A DNA stretch of 54,160 nucleotides, from positions 1 to 54,160 of IMG/VR virus record IMGVR_UViG_3300032323_000448, one strand, 5' to 3'. Made by a program: the position numbers and the translations under genes. The notes beneath the pieces were generated by a model. It was not told where the DNA came from. It did no database searches and was given only the letters and a program-made list of their open reading frames with translations. This stretch comes from a virus. Shown piece by piece: positions 8,582 through 16,148 of this stretch (position 1 is the first letter of the stretch; every line of letters starts with the position of its first letter).

Positions 8582-8986
8582 CTACCAACCTGGGCATGAC
8601 CAGCGCTTCATGGAGGCCCTGGAGCGGCTTCCTTTTTCGCTTTTCTCTGCAATAGACCCCATTCTCGCGCAAAAGGAGTCCCTGCGGGAGCCACCTTGGG
8701 GCTGCGGAGCCTTCAAATTAGCCCCCGTCTCGCGGTTGTACTTGGCCCGGCCCTTGGCAGTGAGCCCCGCACCGCGCTCTACAGGCATTTTTTCGCCCCG
8801 ACCCACAGCCAGACTAGGCCCGCCCTCTTTCATGCGCTCTGGCAGCTTGCTATAGGCCTTCTTGCCCTTGTTCGACTGGGTGAACTCAGCCGCAGTCGAG
8901 GGGCTGATGCCGACCTTCTTGGCAAACTTGGGGCTGCTTTCTGCGGCCTTCATCAGCCGGAACTGGGCTTGGGACTTGGCGGGCAT
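8582..8986 (-). CDS. Basic phage protein, DUF6321-like (134 aa)
   Basis: Starts MPAKSQAQFRLMKAA, a helical N terminus shared by many small phage proteins. The C-terminal half contains GLTAKGRAKYNRETGANLK and then a Gly-rich RRDSFCARM segment, the signature I associate with DUF6321. Strongly basic (many Lys/Arg), so nucleic-acid contact is possible. Found inside the structural operon; no enzyme motif is visible. Confidence 0.7.
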   Translation of the reverse strand: MPAKSQAQFRLMKAAESSPKFAKKVGISPSTAAEFTQSNKGKKAYSKLPERMKEGGPSLAVGRGEKMPVERGAGLTAKGRAKYNRETGANLKAPQPQGGSRRDSFCARMGSIAEKSEKGSRSRASMKRWSCPGW

Positions 8987-8989
8987 GAT

Positions 8990-9574
8990 TTAAGCCACCT
9001 GAACCATGACTGCAATGATCGATGGAATGGCAGGATAGGCAGGAGACACGCTTGCAGGCAGGTGCTCCAGCGTCACGGAAGTGCTGGTAGGCAACCAAAC
9101 GATCTGCACATAGTCGTTTGCGTTCAGATCCAGCAAAAACGTCAGCGATGAGACGCTATAGCCAAAGATGCCAGCACTCTTTCGAGCGGGAACTGTGTAC
9201 TGGGTTGCAGAATTTGCCAGATCAACGCCATTAATCCGCAGCCAAACAGTTGCATCCTCTTGAGCGTTCGTCGTGTTTTTGAACTGAGCGCTAAATTGCA
9301 GGTTGTACTTGCCAGTGTTAGGCACAGTAATTTGGCTTCCGCTAACTAGCGTGATGCCATCACTGATGTCAGTCGTGTTGAACGTCATGATCGTGCCGGC
9401 GCTGATGCTGCCGGTTTGATCAGTGCCATCGCTCCAGGCGCCATAAGCGTTGTCAAACGCACGGATGGAGCTCAGAGTTGTCTGTACGTTGGCGCCACCT
9501 TGAACAAGCGGAACAAGTTCTGCGCCCGTCAAAGCAGACGCAGAAGGCATCGCGGAGATTTTTTGGTCAGGCAT
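8990..9574 (-). CDS. Virion fibre protein with shared N-terminal anchor (194 aa)
   Basis: The first 35 residues (MPDQKISAMPSASALTGAEL) match the N terminus of the 865-aa fibre, giving a shared pattern of LTG-x-ELVP-x-VQ and VQTT. The remainder is a jelly-roll-like beta domain (GKYNLQFSAQFKNTT, ATVWLRINGVDL, DYVQIVWLP) resembling C1q-type fibre heads. It is probably a short fibre docking at the same type of site as the long fibre. The start overlap with the 9574..9810 gene is a single base. Confidence 0.72.
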   Translation of the reverse strand: MPDQKISAMPSASALTGAELVPLVQGGANVQTTLSSIRAFDNAYGAWSDGTDQTGSISAGTIMTFNTTDISDGITLVSGSQITVPNTGKYNLQFSAQFKNTTNAQEDATVWLRINGVDLANSATQYTVPARKSAGIFGYSVSSLTFLLDLNANDYVQIVWLPTSTSVTLEHLPASVSPAYPAIPSIIAVMVQVA

Positions 9575-9810
9575 TACGAAGCCTCCAAGATGATTTTGTT
9601 GTCATCCTCTTGCAGCACATAGCCAGGGGATGTTTCATCGGCAATATAAAAAGTGGCTACAGGCGTAGCTCCGTACAGGTCCACCACCCCATCGTCACCA
9701 ACGTCCTCGCCAATCCCCGCGCCAACGGCATTTACAGCGCTGGTTTGACCGGCAAAACCATCCGTGGTGTTTGCCTGATTGGCGACTCCGGTGTAACCGA
9801 CATGCGGCAT
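9574..9810 (-). CDS. Small structural-operon protein (78 aa)
   Basis: Begins MPHVGYTGVANQANTTDG, is acidic in the middle (GIGEDVGDDGVVDLYG) and ends in a beta strand region (GYVLQEDDNKIILEAS). No transmembrane or catalytic motif. It starts directly after the stop of the 9811..10113 gene and overlaps the 8990..9574 start, so it sits tightly inside the operon. Function unknown; possibly a head or tail decoration. Confidence 0.6.
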   Translation of the reverse strand: MPHVGYTGVANQANTTDGFAGQTSAVNAVGAGIGEDVGDDGVVDLYGATPVATFYIADETSPGYVLQEDDNKIILEAS

Positions 9811-10113
9811 TTAGATGCCCGCCTGAACGAGTTTCAACGTGGCCGTGCCAGTTCCAGAGTTCACCAGCACCTTGATGCCGGTCACCGGAAAAGCGTAGTT
9901 GCCATCTTGGTTGGTCGTCTCGCCAGCAATCGTCGGATGAGAAAACCAAGTTGAGAAACCAACAGCGGGGTCATCAAAGGTGTGCTGCACGGTGTAATCC
10001 ACCGTCCCAGTCACAAGAACACCAAAGCCCACATTGAAGGGGCTGATGTTTGTATTCATCACCAAAGCGGAACTGGAGCCAGTACCCGTCTTGGAAACAG
10101 TCTGAACTTTCAT
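9811..10113 (-). CDS. Small beta-rich virion protein (100 aa)
   Basis: Almost wholly beta in pattern: VGFGVLVTGTVDYTVQHTFDD, then YAFPVTGIKVLVNSGTGTATL. This composition is common in head decoration and tail accessory proteins. It is the first gene after the intercistronic UUCG hairpin at 10131..10152, so its expression may be lower than that of the genes upstream. No closer family recognised. Confidence 0.6.
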   Translation of the reverse strand: MKVQTVSKTGTGSSSALVMNTNISPFNVGFGVLVTGTVDYTVQHTFDDPAVGFSTWFSHPTIAGETTNQDGNYAFPVTGIKVLVNSGTGTATLKLVQAGI

Positions 10114-10130
10114 TTTGATACCTCAAGAAA

Positions 10131-10152
10131 GGCGGGGGCCGAAGCCCCCACC
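10131..10152 (-). terminator. UUCG-tetraloop hairpin between structural genes
   Basis: On the minus strand GGGGGC-TTCG-GCCCCC forms six GC pairs capped by a C(UUCG)G tetraloop, extended by two more pairs past one mismatch. It sits in the 44-base gap between the KKGG-rich gene and the 100-aa gene. The following sequence has only a weak T stretch (CCTTTCTTG), so it may be a partial terminator, an RNA-processing site or a 3'-end stabiliser. A near copy lies at 11764..11783. Confidence 0.6.
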
Positions 10153-10157
10153 TTATT

Positions 10158-11282
10158 TCAGCACTTCACCGCACCGCCGCGCTTCTTGGCAGGGGTGACA
10201 GTCACAGACTTCTCAGTCTTGGTGACGCTACCCGAGGGCAGATCAGGCTTATCGCCCACTCCGCCAAAGAAGCCTTTGATACGTTTGATGGCTCGACCGG
10301 GCGCACCAAGAATGGTCTCGCGCATGGCTTCGTTCTCTTTCTTTTGGTCAGAATAGAAGCGGTCATACGCGCCTTTGGAAAGGTCTTCTGAAGAGCCGCC
10401 ACCGGCCATCTTTTTGACCTTGCCGCCCTTCTTGAAGGTGCCGGACAACGCATTAATGCTCACAGGGGCGGACGGCTTTTTCTGGCCCTGGGGCATCTTG
10501 ACGACATTCCCAGAGTCATTGACCGCGCCACCCCTAGCAAACTTTTTTGCGGAGCCACCTTTCTTGTAGCCGCCAGCATTGCCCTTACGCACTTCGCCCG
10601 TCGTGGTGTTAGACACGCCAGGAGGAGTCGTAGAGACATTGCCCTCAACACCACCGCCCTTGGCATACTTACGGATGTCGCCACCCTTTTTGTAGCCACC
10701 AGCGTTGCCCATACGGACTTCGCCAGTCTTCTTCGGGGTGTGATGCTCACCTTCAGCGGTGACCATCTTGGTGTTGCGGTACTCGCCGCCTTGGTTTTCG
10801 GTGTTGATGATGCCGGACTTGGGCAAGCCACCTGCGGCCATCTTCACGCTGCCGCCTTTTTTGTAGCCGCCCTGGCCCATCACCACGCCACCCGTGGCGC
10901 AAGTCATGCCGCCTGCTTTCATGCCCTTGTGGGCCTTACTGGCAGGTTTTGCAGCGTGCTTTTCCAGCTTCTTGTCCACGGTTTTAATCGCGGACATTTC
11001 AGCCTTGTGCATCGCAGGGGTCTCCATCTCGGCCTTGCCACCCTTTTTCATGGGGGGCATGGACACGGCAGGAGGAACAGCCATTGCGCGGCGACGAGCG
11101 GCCATTGAAGGACGCATCGGACGCTTTGCAGCCATCATCCCACCGCGGGCCGGAGCAGACATGGGAGCCGCAGCGCCCATCATGCCGCCGTCAGCCTTCT
11201 TGACCGCTCCGCCCTTTTTGAGCTTGAGCTCAATGGAGGGCTCGGTGGTCATCATCTTGACCATCGGTTTGAATTGACCCAT
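10158..11282 (-). CDS. Lys-Gly-Gly-repeat basic virion-module protein (374 aa)
   Basis: Start chosen at 11282 because GGAG lies 8 bases upstream; an ATG-less extension to 11297 overlaps the previous gene. The protein is very basic and built from irregular repeats such as GGYKKGG, KMAAGG, KKADGG and YAKGGG, with Met/Ala/Pro-rich N-terminal stretches and almost no hydrophobic core. Residues about 315-345 are more ordered (LSKGAYDRFYSDQKKENEAM). It lies between a small virion gene and the fibre module. A DNA-binding internal head protein is one guess; the same Gly-Gly motifs occur in other virion proteins here. Confidence 0.72.
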   Translation of the reverse strand: MGQFKPMVKMMTTEPSIELKLKKGGAVKKADGGMMGAAAPMSAPARGGMMAAKRPMRPSMAARRRAMAVPPAVSMPPMKKGGKAEMETPAMHKAEMSAIKTVDKKLEKHAAKPASKAHKGMKAGGMTCATGGVVMGQGGYKKGGSVKMAAGGLPKSGIINTENQGGEYRNTKMVTAEGEHHTPKKTGEVRMGNAGGYKKGGDIRKYAKGGGVEGNVSTTPPGVSNTTTGEVRKGNAGGYKKGGSAKKFARGGAVNDSGNVVKMPQGQKKPSAPVSINALSGTFKKGGKVKKMAGGGSSEDLSKGAYDRFYSDQKKENEAMRETILGAPGRAIKRIKGFFGGVGDKPDLPSGSVTKTEKSVTVTPAKKRGGAVKC

Positions 11283-11293
11283 GTTGGTTCTCC

Positions 11294-11743
11294 TCAAACA
11301 GTTTGAGCGTACACAACGGTCAGGCGGTAAATGCCTTGGGTCGTGCTGATCGTGCCGTTAGGGTCAACAGTGATGACAACAGATTGGGTCGTGCCAATGT
11401 CGTCCATCGCGGCCAACTGAGCGGCAGTGAAGGTCAGAGCAATGCGGCCACCACCGATCACATCCGTCGAGGACACGTATTGCGTGCCCGCGGCAGCGGT
11501 GCCGATAGTCATAGCGATTGCAGTAGCGGTGCCGCCACCAACCACCTCGTCTTGGATCGTGTCAACAAAGAAGTTGATGATCTGAGAATAGGCGGGCAGA
11601 GTCAGCGTTGCGCTGGCCGCGGTACCCGCAGCAACGGTCGTAACGGTGGTGGTCTGAGACAGAACGACGTTACCGCCGTCAACCGTGTCAGTCAGCGCCG
11701 TAGAACCGGAGCGCAGGGCAGAACCGAAGTACGTTTGTGCCAT
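11294..11743 (-). CDS. Putative head decoration or stabilisation protein (149 aa)
   Basis: Beta-rich and Thr/Ala/Gly-rich with few charged residues (MAQTYFGSALRSGSTAL, then TVTTVAAGTAASATLTLP, and a C-terminal IYRLTVVYAQTV). It follows the major capsid gene directly, separated only by a stable hairpin. Position and composition fit a capsid decoration protein. No family was recognised with certainty. Confidence 0.62.
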   Translation of the reverse strand: MAQTYFGSALRSGSTALTDTVDGGNVVLSQTTTVTTVAAGTAASATLTLPAYSQIINFFVDTIQDEVVGGGTATAIAMTIGTAAAGTQYVSSTDVIGGGRIALTFTAAQLAAMDDIGTTQSVVITVDPNGTISTTQGIYRLTVVYAQTV

Positions 11744-11763
11744 TGTCTTTTCTCCTTAAAGGA

Positions 11764-11783
11764 GTGGGAGCCGAAGCCCCCAC
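11764..11783 (-). terminator. UUCG-tetraloop hairpin after the capsid gene
   Basis: In minus-strand RNA an 8-bp stem (GUGGGGGC with GCUCCCAC, one G-U pair) is capped by UUCG. It lies 5 bases after the capsid stop and ends 20 bases before the next start. The sequence after it contains CCTTTAAGG, a poor U-tract, so partial termination or 3'-end protection of the capsid message is more likely than full termination. Confidence 0.62.
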
Positions 11784-11788
11784 TTTGA

Positions 11789-12706
11789 TTAGACGCCGGG
11801 GGTACCGTACATCGCACGCGGGTCGGTGAAGCCAACGTCGTAACGCTCGGTGGCCTTGTAGCGCATCGAGTCGGTTTCGAAGTCACCTTCCATCGTCTTC
11901 TCCAGACCACGGCGCATCATCAGCTTCATGCCTTCAGGCGCGTCGGTCTGAACCCACCAAGCGGTCGGGCTGGTCAGACGGGAGATAACAGCGGCACCTT
12001 CGTCCAGCAAGCCAATCGACTTGACGGGGTTGATGTCGTTGTTGGCGGTACCGGCACGCAGCACGGACTTGAGCAGCACTTCGGCCTGGAAGACGTTGCC
12101 AGGAGCGACCACCAGTTGGCGGGGCACCAGACGGATCTTCTTGCCGTTGTTGTCCACAGCCTGACGGATCTGGATCAACATTTGCTCAAGAGAGGTTTGC
12201 GACAGGTTCGCGGCGGTGGTCAGCAGGTTGCTGAAGGTACCGTTCACGATGGGGTGCGAGGCGCTGTTCAGCGCGACACCGTCGCCACCGGCGTACTGGC
12301 CGCCAGTGAAGGCGTTGTTCAGCACGTTGGCGCACAGGGTCTCTTTGGTCTCAATCAGGGACTGAGCCAAGTGACGCGCATAAACCTGACCGATACGGAT
12401 GTGGTCGCCGTCCTCAACCAGCACTTTGGTCAGGGCGAAGGCGAGGCCATACACCGAGTACACATAGCGCTTGAGGAACAGCACGCCGCCCTGCTGATAG
12501 GTCACCGGAGTGCCATCAGGCAGTTGGGGAGCGGCGCCAAAGCCGTACAGAACGGGCTCTTCGTGGTAGTTACGGGGAATGCCTTCTTGCTGGCGGAACA
12601 CACGGCTCCACTCATCGGCACGCTGATCGTAAACGCCGTCAAAGCATTCGTTCAGGATAGGTTCAACGATTGACCGAAAGTCGGTACTACGCATTGGGGA
12701 TGCCAT
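11789..12706 (-). CDS. Major capsid protein, HK97-fold, Mu gpT-like (305 aa)
   Basis: Starts MASPMRSTDFRSIVEPILNE behind a strong GGAGG site. Its size and layout suit a major head subunit: an N-arm, a YVYSVYGLAFALTKVLVEDG spine-like segment, a TLCANVLNNAFTGG region, LVVAPGNVFQAEVLLKS and a WWVQTDAPEGMKLM strand near the C terminus. All are typical of HK97-fold capsids related to the Mu gpT group. It lies downstream of the scaffold-like gene and portal. No N-terminal prohead-protease domain is visible. Confidence 0.83.
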   Translation of the reverse strand: MASPMRSTDFRSIVEPILNECFDGVYDQRADEWSRVFRQQEGIPRNYHEEPVLYGFGAAPQLPDGTPVTYQQGGVLFLKRYVYSVYGLAFALTKVLVEDGDHIRIGQVYARHLAQSLIETKETLCANVLNNAFTGGQYAGGDGVALNSASHPIVNGTFSNLLTTAANLSQTSLEQMLIQIRQAVDNNGKKIRLVPRQLVVAPGNVFQAEVLLKSVLRAGTANNDINPVKSIGLLDEGAAVISRLTSPTAWWVQTDAPEGMKLMMRRGLEKTMEGDFETDSMRYKATERYDVGFTDPRAMYGTPGV

Positions 12707-12719
12707 TTGTCAGCCCTCC

Positions 12720-13292
12720 TTAGATTGCGCCGCGATCAGCGACATATTGGTGTTCAGCGATTTGGACCTGAACAACGGTGAAGGCATCTCCCCAAGCATT
12801 GTCAGGGTACGGAGCGAGGTTAACCACACGCATTTGCTTGCTGTTGCCAGCGCCAGCAGCGGTAGTACCCAGCGTACACTGGCTCAGACCGGTGACGGTC
12901 GAACCAGCGGTTTCGTTGGTGATGTCGAACTGTTCACCGATGGACGCTTGGGTAAGCGAGCCAGCAGCTTGCATTTCGTACACAACCAGCGGGTCATCCC
13001 ACACGTAAGCGATGCACGAACCGGTCTGGTAGGCGGTAGACGCCGGCCAGTAGTTCGACACGCGACGGCGACCAGTGGTGTCAGTGAATTCAACACCATC
13101 AAAACCGCCCAGGAACGCTTGACCAGTAGCAGCGGGCTCAATGTTGCCAGCCGTAACCAGTCGAACCGGTTGACCTTTCAGAATTGACGAGCCGTAGCCC
13201 GACACAATACCGTCCACATATGCACGAGCGCGATCCAGACCAGAAGGATGGAACGCAGGACGCATACCGAACGGAGCATTAATAGCACTCAT
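12720..13292 (-). CDS. Putative head structural protein (190 aa)
   Basis: Begins MSAINAPFGMRPAFHPSG and continues with beta strands (YVDGIVSGYGSSILKGQPVR, SCIAYVWDDPLVVYEMQ). The N-terminal pattern is common in proteins encoded just upstream of capsid genes of this type. A role as a capsid accessory or minor head protein is inferred from position. It is spaced 13 bases from the capsid gene and 12 from the next gene. Confidence 0.7.
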   Translation of the reverse strand: MSAINAPFGMRPAFHPSGLDRARAYVDGIVSGYGSSILKGQPVRLVTAGNIEPAATGQAFLGGFDGVEFTDTTGRRRVSNYWPASTAYQTGSCIAYVWDDPLVVYEMQAAGSLTQASIGEQFDITNETAGSTVTGLSQCTLGTTAAGAGNSKQMRVVNLAPYPDNAWGDAFTVVQVQIAEHQYVADRGAI

Positions 13293-13304
13293 AGTGGCTC
13301 CTTG

Positions 13305-13859
13305 TTAGCCCTCAAAAATGGGGGCGAGGTTGGTTTGCTGTTTGTCAACATTGCCCAAGCCATCACCTTCAAGTCGCACAAGCGATTTGCCGCTGGAGTC
13401 ACGCGCACCTTGGAGATTCTCAACTTGCACCTCAACGCGCTGGGCCTCCTCACGGGGCTTGTCGTAGTGGTACTCGGCCATGACCGATTGATAAATTTCC
13501 ATGGGGAGCTTGAACAGCAGCATCTCGTTACACGAGATTTGACCAACATGTTCACCTGCCTTAACCCGATGATTTTCGAACCCAGGTAACTCATCCGCCA
13601 TCACGGGAACGTACCCAAGTCGCATCCTTCGGTTGATAGGATCGTAGTTGTTGGTGGTAGATAGCCAGCACAGGTGCCACCCAGGGATTGAGTCCCCAGG
13701 GATCTTGGGCAGTGCTGATTGCGTCCACTCATCGCTCCACATCTTGCGACGTTCCTGCGTTGACATGAACTTCTCTTCGGGGGCGGCGCGGCTTTGATCT
13801 TGCGAAGACCGGCTTTCACGACCACCAGCGTTGAGGGATTTTTTGAGCCTACTCTCCAT
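13305..13859 (-). CDS. Conserved head-module protein of unknown function (184 aa)
   Basis: A basic N terminus (MESRLKKSLNAGGRESRSSQ) precedes a globular region with GDSIPGWHLCWLSTTNNYDPI and RLGYVPVMADELPGFENH. A helical segment follows (LPMEIYQSVMAEYHYDKPRE). The start is preceded by GGAGT inside the end of the GIY-YIG gene, overlapping it by 11 bases. It lies between scaffold and capsid genes, so a head-assembly role is plausible but unproven. Confidence 0.65.
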   Translation of the reverse strand: MESRLKKSLNAGGRESRSSQDQSRAAPEEKFMSTQERRKMWSDEWTQSALPKIPGDSIPGWHLCWLSTTNNYDPINRRMRLGYVPVMADELPGFENHRVKAGEHVGQISCNEMLLFKLPMEIYQSVMAEYHYDKPREEAQRVEVQVENLQGARDSSGKSLVRLEGDGLGNVDKQQTNLAPIFEG

Positions 13860-14379
13860 GAGAGTACTCCTTATTTTTCAATTCAGTAAGAATTCTATTC
13901 GCGTCTGCCTTGGCTTGCTTGCGTTTTTGCCAGACTTCTTTCATCTTCTTGCTTGCATTGGATCGAAAGGAGTCGTCACGAACGCGGCCACGCTGGGCTT
14001 TAGCGAATGCTTCCTTAACCGAGGGGTTTCTGTCAATGTTTGCCTGACGAATCTTTTCTTTCGTCTCGGCGCTATGTTTGTACCCAGCAGGGCCAACTTG
14101 ACCGCCGACTGTCATGTTGTAGCCGTTCGGAACAAGCGTGTTGTGTTGCTGGATCAGCATACGCTCTAGATCACAAGCAGACTGCAAGTCAAAGGAATCA
14201 GCAATGTGCGTGAAGACAAAACTGTCAAACCCGTACTCTTTGATGGCCTTATGAAACACAGACTTAGTCCAAGCGCATTTATGCGAGATCAGACGCTTCT
14301 GATACTCAGCCGTAAGCCCAACATACTGCTTGCCATTGGCAACGTTTGTAGCCATGTAGAGCGTGTATGTCGACTTCAT
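13849..14379 (-). CDS. GIY-YIG homing endonuclease, second copy (176 aa)
   Basis: YTLYMATNVANGKQYVGLT (residues 5-23) is the GIY-YIG core, followed by an RLISHKCA segment and a conserved Glu in CDLERMLIQQHN (about residue 73). GYNMTVGGQVGPAGYKHS leads to a NUMOD3-type motif (SAETKEKIRQANID) and a Lys/Arg-rich C-terminal helix. It sits between the scaffold-like gene and the following head gene. The sequence differs greatly from the copy at 2332..2901, so it is a separate acquisition. Confidence 0.88.
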   Translation of the reverse strand: MKSTYTLYMATNVANGKQYVGLTAEYQKRLISHKCAWTKSVFHKAIKEYGFDSFVFTHIADSFDLQSACDLERMLIQQHNTLVPNGYNMTVGGQVGPAGYKHSAETKEKIRQANIDRNPSVKEAFAKAQRGRVRDDSFRSNASKKMKEVWQKRKQAKADANRILTELKNKEYSHGE

Positions 14380-14384
14380 GCCAA

Positions 14385-15368
14385 TCAGCTCCTATTTTGA
14401 CGGGCTTGTTCTGCGTAACGTTTGATCATGCGGTTGCGGGCTTGCGGGTCATCCCACATGCCTGCGTCCTTCATAGCGCGTACTTGTTCAGGGGCAAGAA
14501 CAAAGGTGTTCTTAGCTCCAGAAGCTGCCACGCTTTCACGACCAGATCCAGTCACAACACTCCTCGGTTTTCGAGCAATAGGTCTCTCGTCATCACTGTC
14601 ATCAGTATAGCGATGCGGAAGACGTTTGTGTACACGCCGATCCAGCTCTTTCCAATATTCTTCAGTAGCTGGGTTCCAGCCTTCTTTAACTAGGCGTTCA
14701 TCAATTACCTTGGTAATCGCGGCGTCTTCGTCATCGCTGTTAGGGTCATACCACGGGTTGCGCTCCATCCATCGCTGGGCTTGGAGCTTGACCGAGTTGT
14801 CGATAGGCGCCGGCTCTTGGGTAGAGCGCACAGCGCGGTTCTTCATGCTCTTGAGAGCCTCGAGTTCGCGTCGGGTTTCATACCACATTTCCTGCGCTTT
14901 GATGAGGGCCTCACCATCAGCAGCAGAGGTGGCTTCCGAGATCTTCATCGCGGCGTACTGCACGCGAAGCTCTTTGTCCTCGATGGCCTTGTCGATTCGA
15001 GCCATGTCAGCAGACTGGCTCTTGCGCTCGACCACGGACAAGCGTTCCATGAGTTCGCGGTTCTGGCGGTCTAGCATCGCCAGCCGCTGATCCTTCTCCT
15101 CATTGGTCTTCTTGATGTATTCCTTCTTGGCCTTGCGACGGGCGCGGCGAGCAGCACGGATAGCTTCCGTGTCGCCTTCGCGGTCTACGTCGTCATCGTC
15201 AGCAGCGGAGACTTCCCCGCCCTGGGCCGATTCCTGAACGTCATCGCCAGGATCGTCTTCATTGACGGCATCCGGGCTCGGGATGCTCTCGGGCAAGTCA
15301 ACAGTGACGGAGCCGTCCTGCTCTTCCTTGACCTTGATCTCTACTTTGTCTTCGACTTCATTACTCAT
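14385..15368 (-). CDS. Putative scaffold protein (327 aa)
   Basis: A very acidic N terminus (residues 1-70 with many Asp/Glu) is followed by a long charged helix predicted as coiled coil (about 68-175: RRARRKAKKEYIKKTNEEKD onward). A C-terminal region contains NPWYDPNSDDEDAAITKV and a short basic tail (RMIKRYAEQARQ). Acidic, helical and next to portal and capsid genes is the usual picture for phage scaffolds. Capsid binding by the basic tail is inferred from P22-type scaffolds. Confidence 0.75.
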   Translation of the reverse strand: MSNEVEDKVEIKVKEEQDGSVTVDLPESIPSPDAVNEDDPGDDVQESAQGGEVSAADDDDVDREGDTEAIRAARRARRKAKKEYIKKTNEEKDQRLAMLDRQNRELMERLSVVERKSQSADMARIDKAIEDKELRVQYAAMKISEATSAADGEALIKAQEMWYETRRELEALKSMKNRAVRSTQEPAPIDNSVKLQAQRWMERNPWYDPNSDDEDAAITKVIDERLVKEGWNPATEEYWKELDRRVHKRLPHRYTDDSDDERPIARKPRSVVTGSGRESVAASGAKNTFVLAPEQVRAMKDAGMWDDPQARNRMIKRYAEQARQNRS

Positions 15369-15376
15369 GATGTTCC

Positions 15377-15814
15377 TCAGATGAAAGCACGCATGGCAAG
15401 CGGGTCACCAGTCACTTTGGCAATAACTTCATGGTCGTTCAAGATCATGAACAGTGCTGGGTCTTCAAGGTCATCCTCACCGGGGATCTTCACTTCCCAG
15501 CGATCTCCGCCCCACTTAGGGACGCGGATGTAGTCACCAACAGAAACCCAAGACCCCTCGGGCCAAGGCTGCATGGTGTCTCGATGACAGAACGCGATGG
15601 GGCCAATCGCAACGACTTTGGCAACCATGTTGTTCCACTTTTCGGTTTCCTTGGTTTCTTCAACCAAGATAATCCCGGCGCCAGTAGTACGCTTCTTCGT
15701 GCGGCGAAGCTGCACAAGAATTCTTCCACCTAGGGGTTTCGCACCGGGTTCAACGCTCGGAAATGCCCAAGCCAACTCAGCTTCGTTAAAAGCTACCGGT
15801 TCATTCATGTTCAT
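15377..15814 (-). CDS. Phage-encoded GroES-like co-chaperonin (145 aa)
   Basis: GroES/Cpn10 pattern: KPLGGRILVQLRR (about 27-39), a mobile-loop-like segment KKRTTGAGIILVEE, a KVVAIGPIAF strand, GDYIRVPKWGGDRWEV and a C-terminal MILNDHEVIAKV. Phage proteins of this kind (for example T4 gp31) cap host GroEL and widen the cage for capsid folding. Its place between scaffold and portal genes fits a capsid-folding role. AGGA lies 5 bases before the ATG at 15814. Confidence 0.82.
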   Translation of the reverse strand: MNMNEPVAFNEAELAWAFPSVEPGAKPLGGRILVQLRRTKKRTTGAGIILVEETKETEKWNNMVAKVVAIGPIAFCHRDTMQPWPEGSWVSVGDYIRVPKWGGDRWEVKIPGEDDLEDPALFMILNDHEVIAKVTGDPLAMRAFI

Positions 15815-15986
15815 CAGGATCCTTCAAAAGGTTATTTAAGATCTCAAGGGCATCACCTAGCCCCTGATAACGACCAACCATGCGCTGGTAAGACTCCCAT
15901 GTAGGCGCATTTCCCTGCGCCAAGGAAAGAGCTATTTCGCTCTGTGAGTGCTTGATGCCAGCTATGAGGTCACTTACGGTTCCCAT
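15801..15986 (-). CDS. Small helical head-module protein (61 aa)
   Basis: MGTVSDLIAGIKHSQSEIAL followed by a helix ending in YQGLGDALEILNNLLKD. The ATG follows the stop of the previous gene without spacer (TAAATG), and the end overlaps the co-chaperonin start by 14 bases, so translation is coupled. Small helical proteins of this type are common after portal genes. Function unknown. Confidence 0.68.
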   Translation of the reverse strand: MGTVSDLIAGIKHSQSEIALSLAQGNAPTWESYQRMVGRYQGLGDALEILNNLLKDPDEHE

Positions 15987-16148
15987 TTACTTCTTCTTCG
16001 CTTGGCTCAGACCTCCTTGGGGTTTAGCGGGCGCCTTGGCGGGCTGGCCCTTGGGTTGAAGCGAGGTGCCATCGAGCTTGGCGCCCATGGCAATACGCTT
16101 GTGCATGGGCACGCCTGCGCCCATCTGCTCTTGATCACTGGTAGCCAT
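15987..16148 (-). CDS. Small Lys/Pro-rich protein after portal (53 aa)
   Basis: Start placed at 16148 (MATSDQEQMGAGVPMHKRIA) because a near-perfect AAAGGAGGT site lies 4 bases upstream. Longer frames would run far into the portal gene. It overlaps the portal stop by 14 bases. The C terminus is low complexity (QPKGQPAKAPAKPQGG, then KKK). Unstructured; role unknown. Confidence 0.65.
   Translation of the reverse strand: MATSDQEQMGAGVPMHKRIAMGAKLDGTSLQPKGQPAKAPAKPQGGLSQAKKK

Noticed and set aside
7576-8655. Long plus-strand frame opposite the connector gene
   Set aside because: Antisense shadow; the minus-strand frame has coherent domains and operon spacing.
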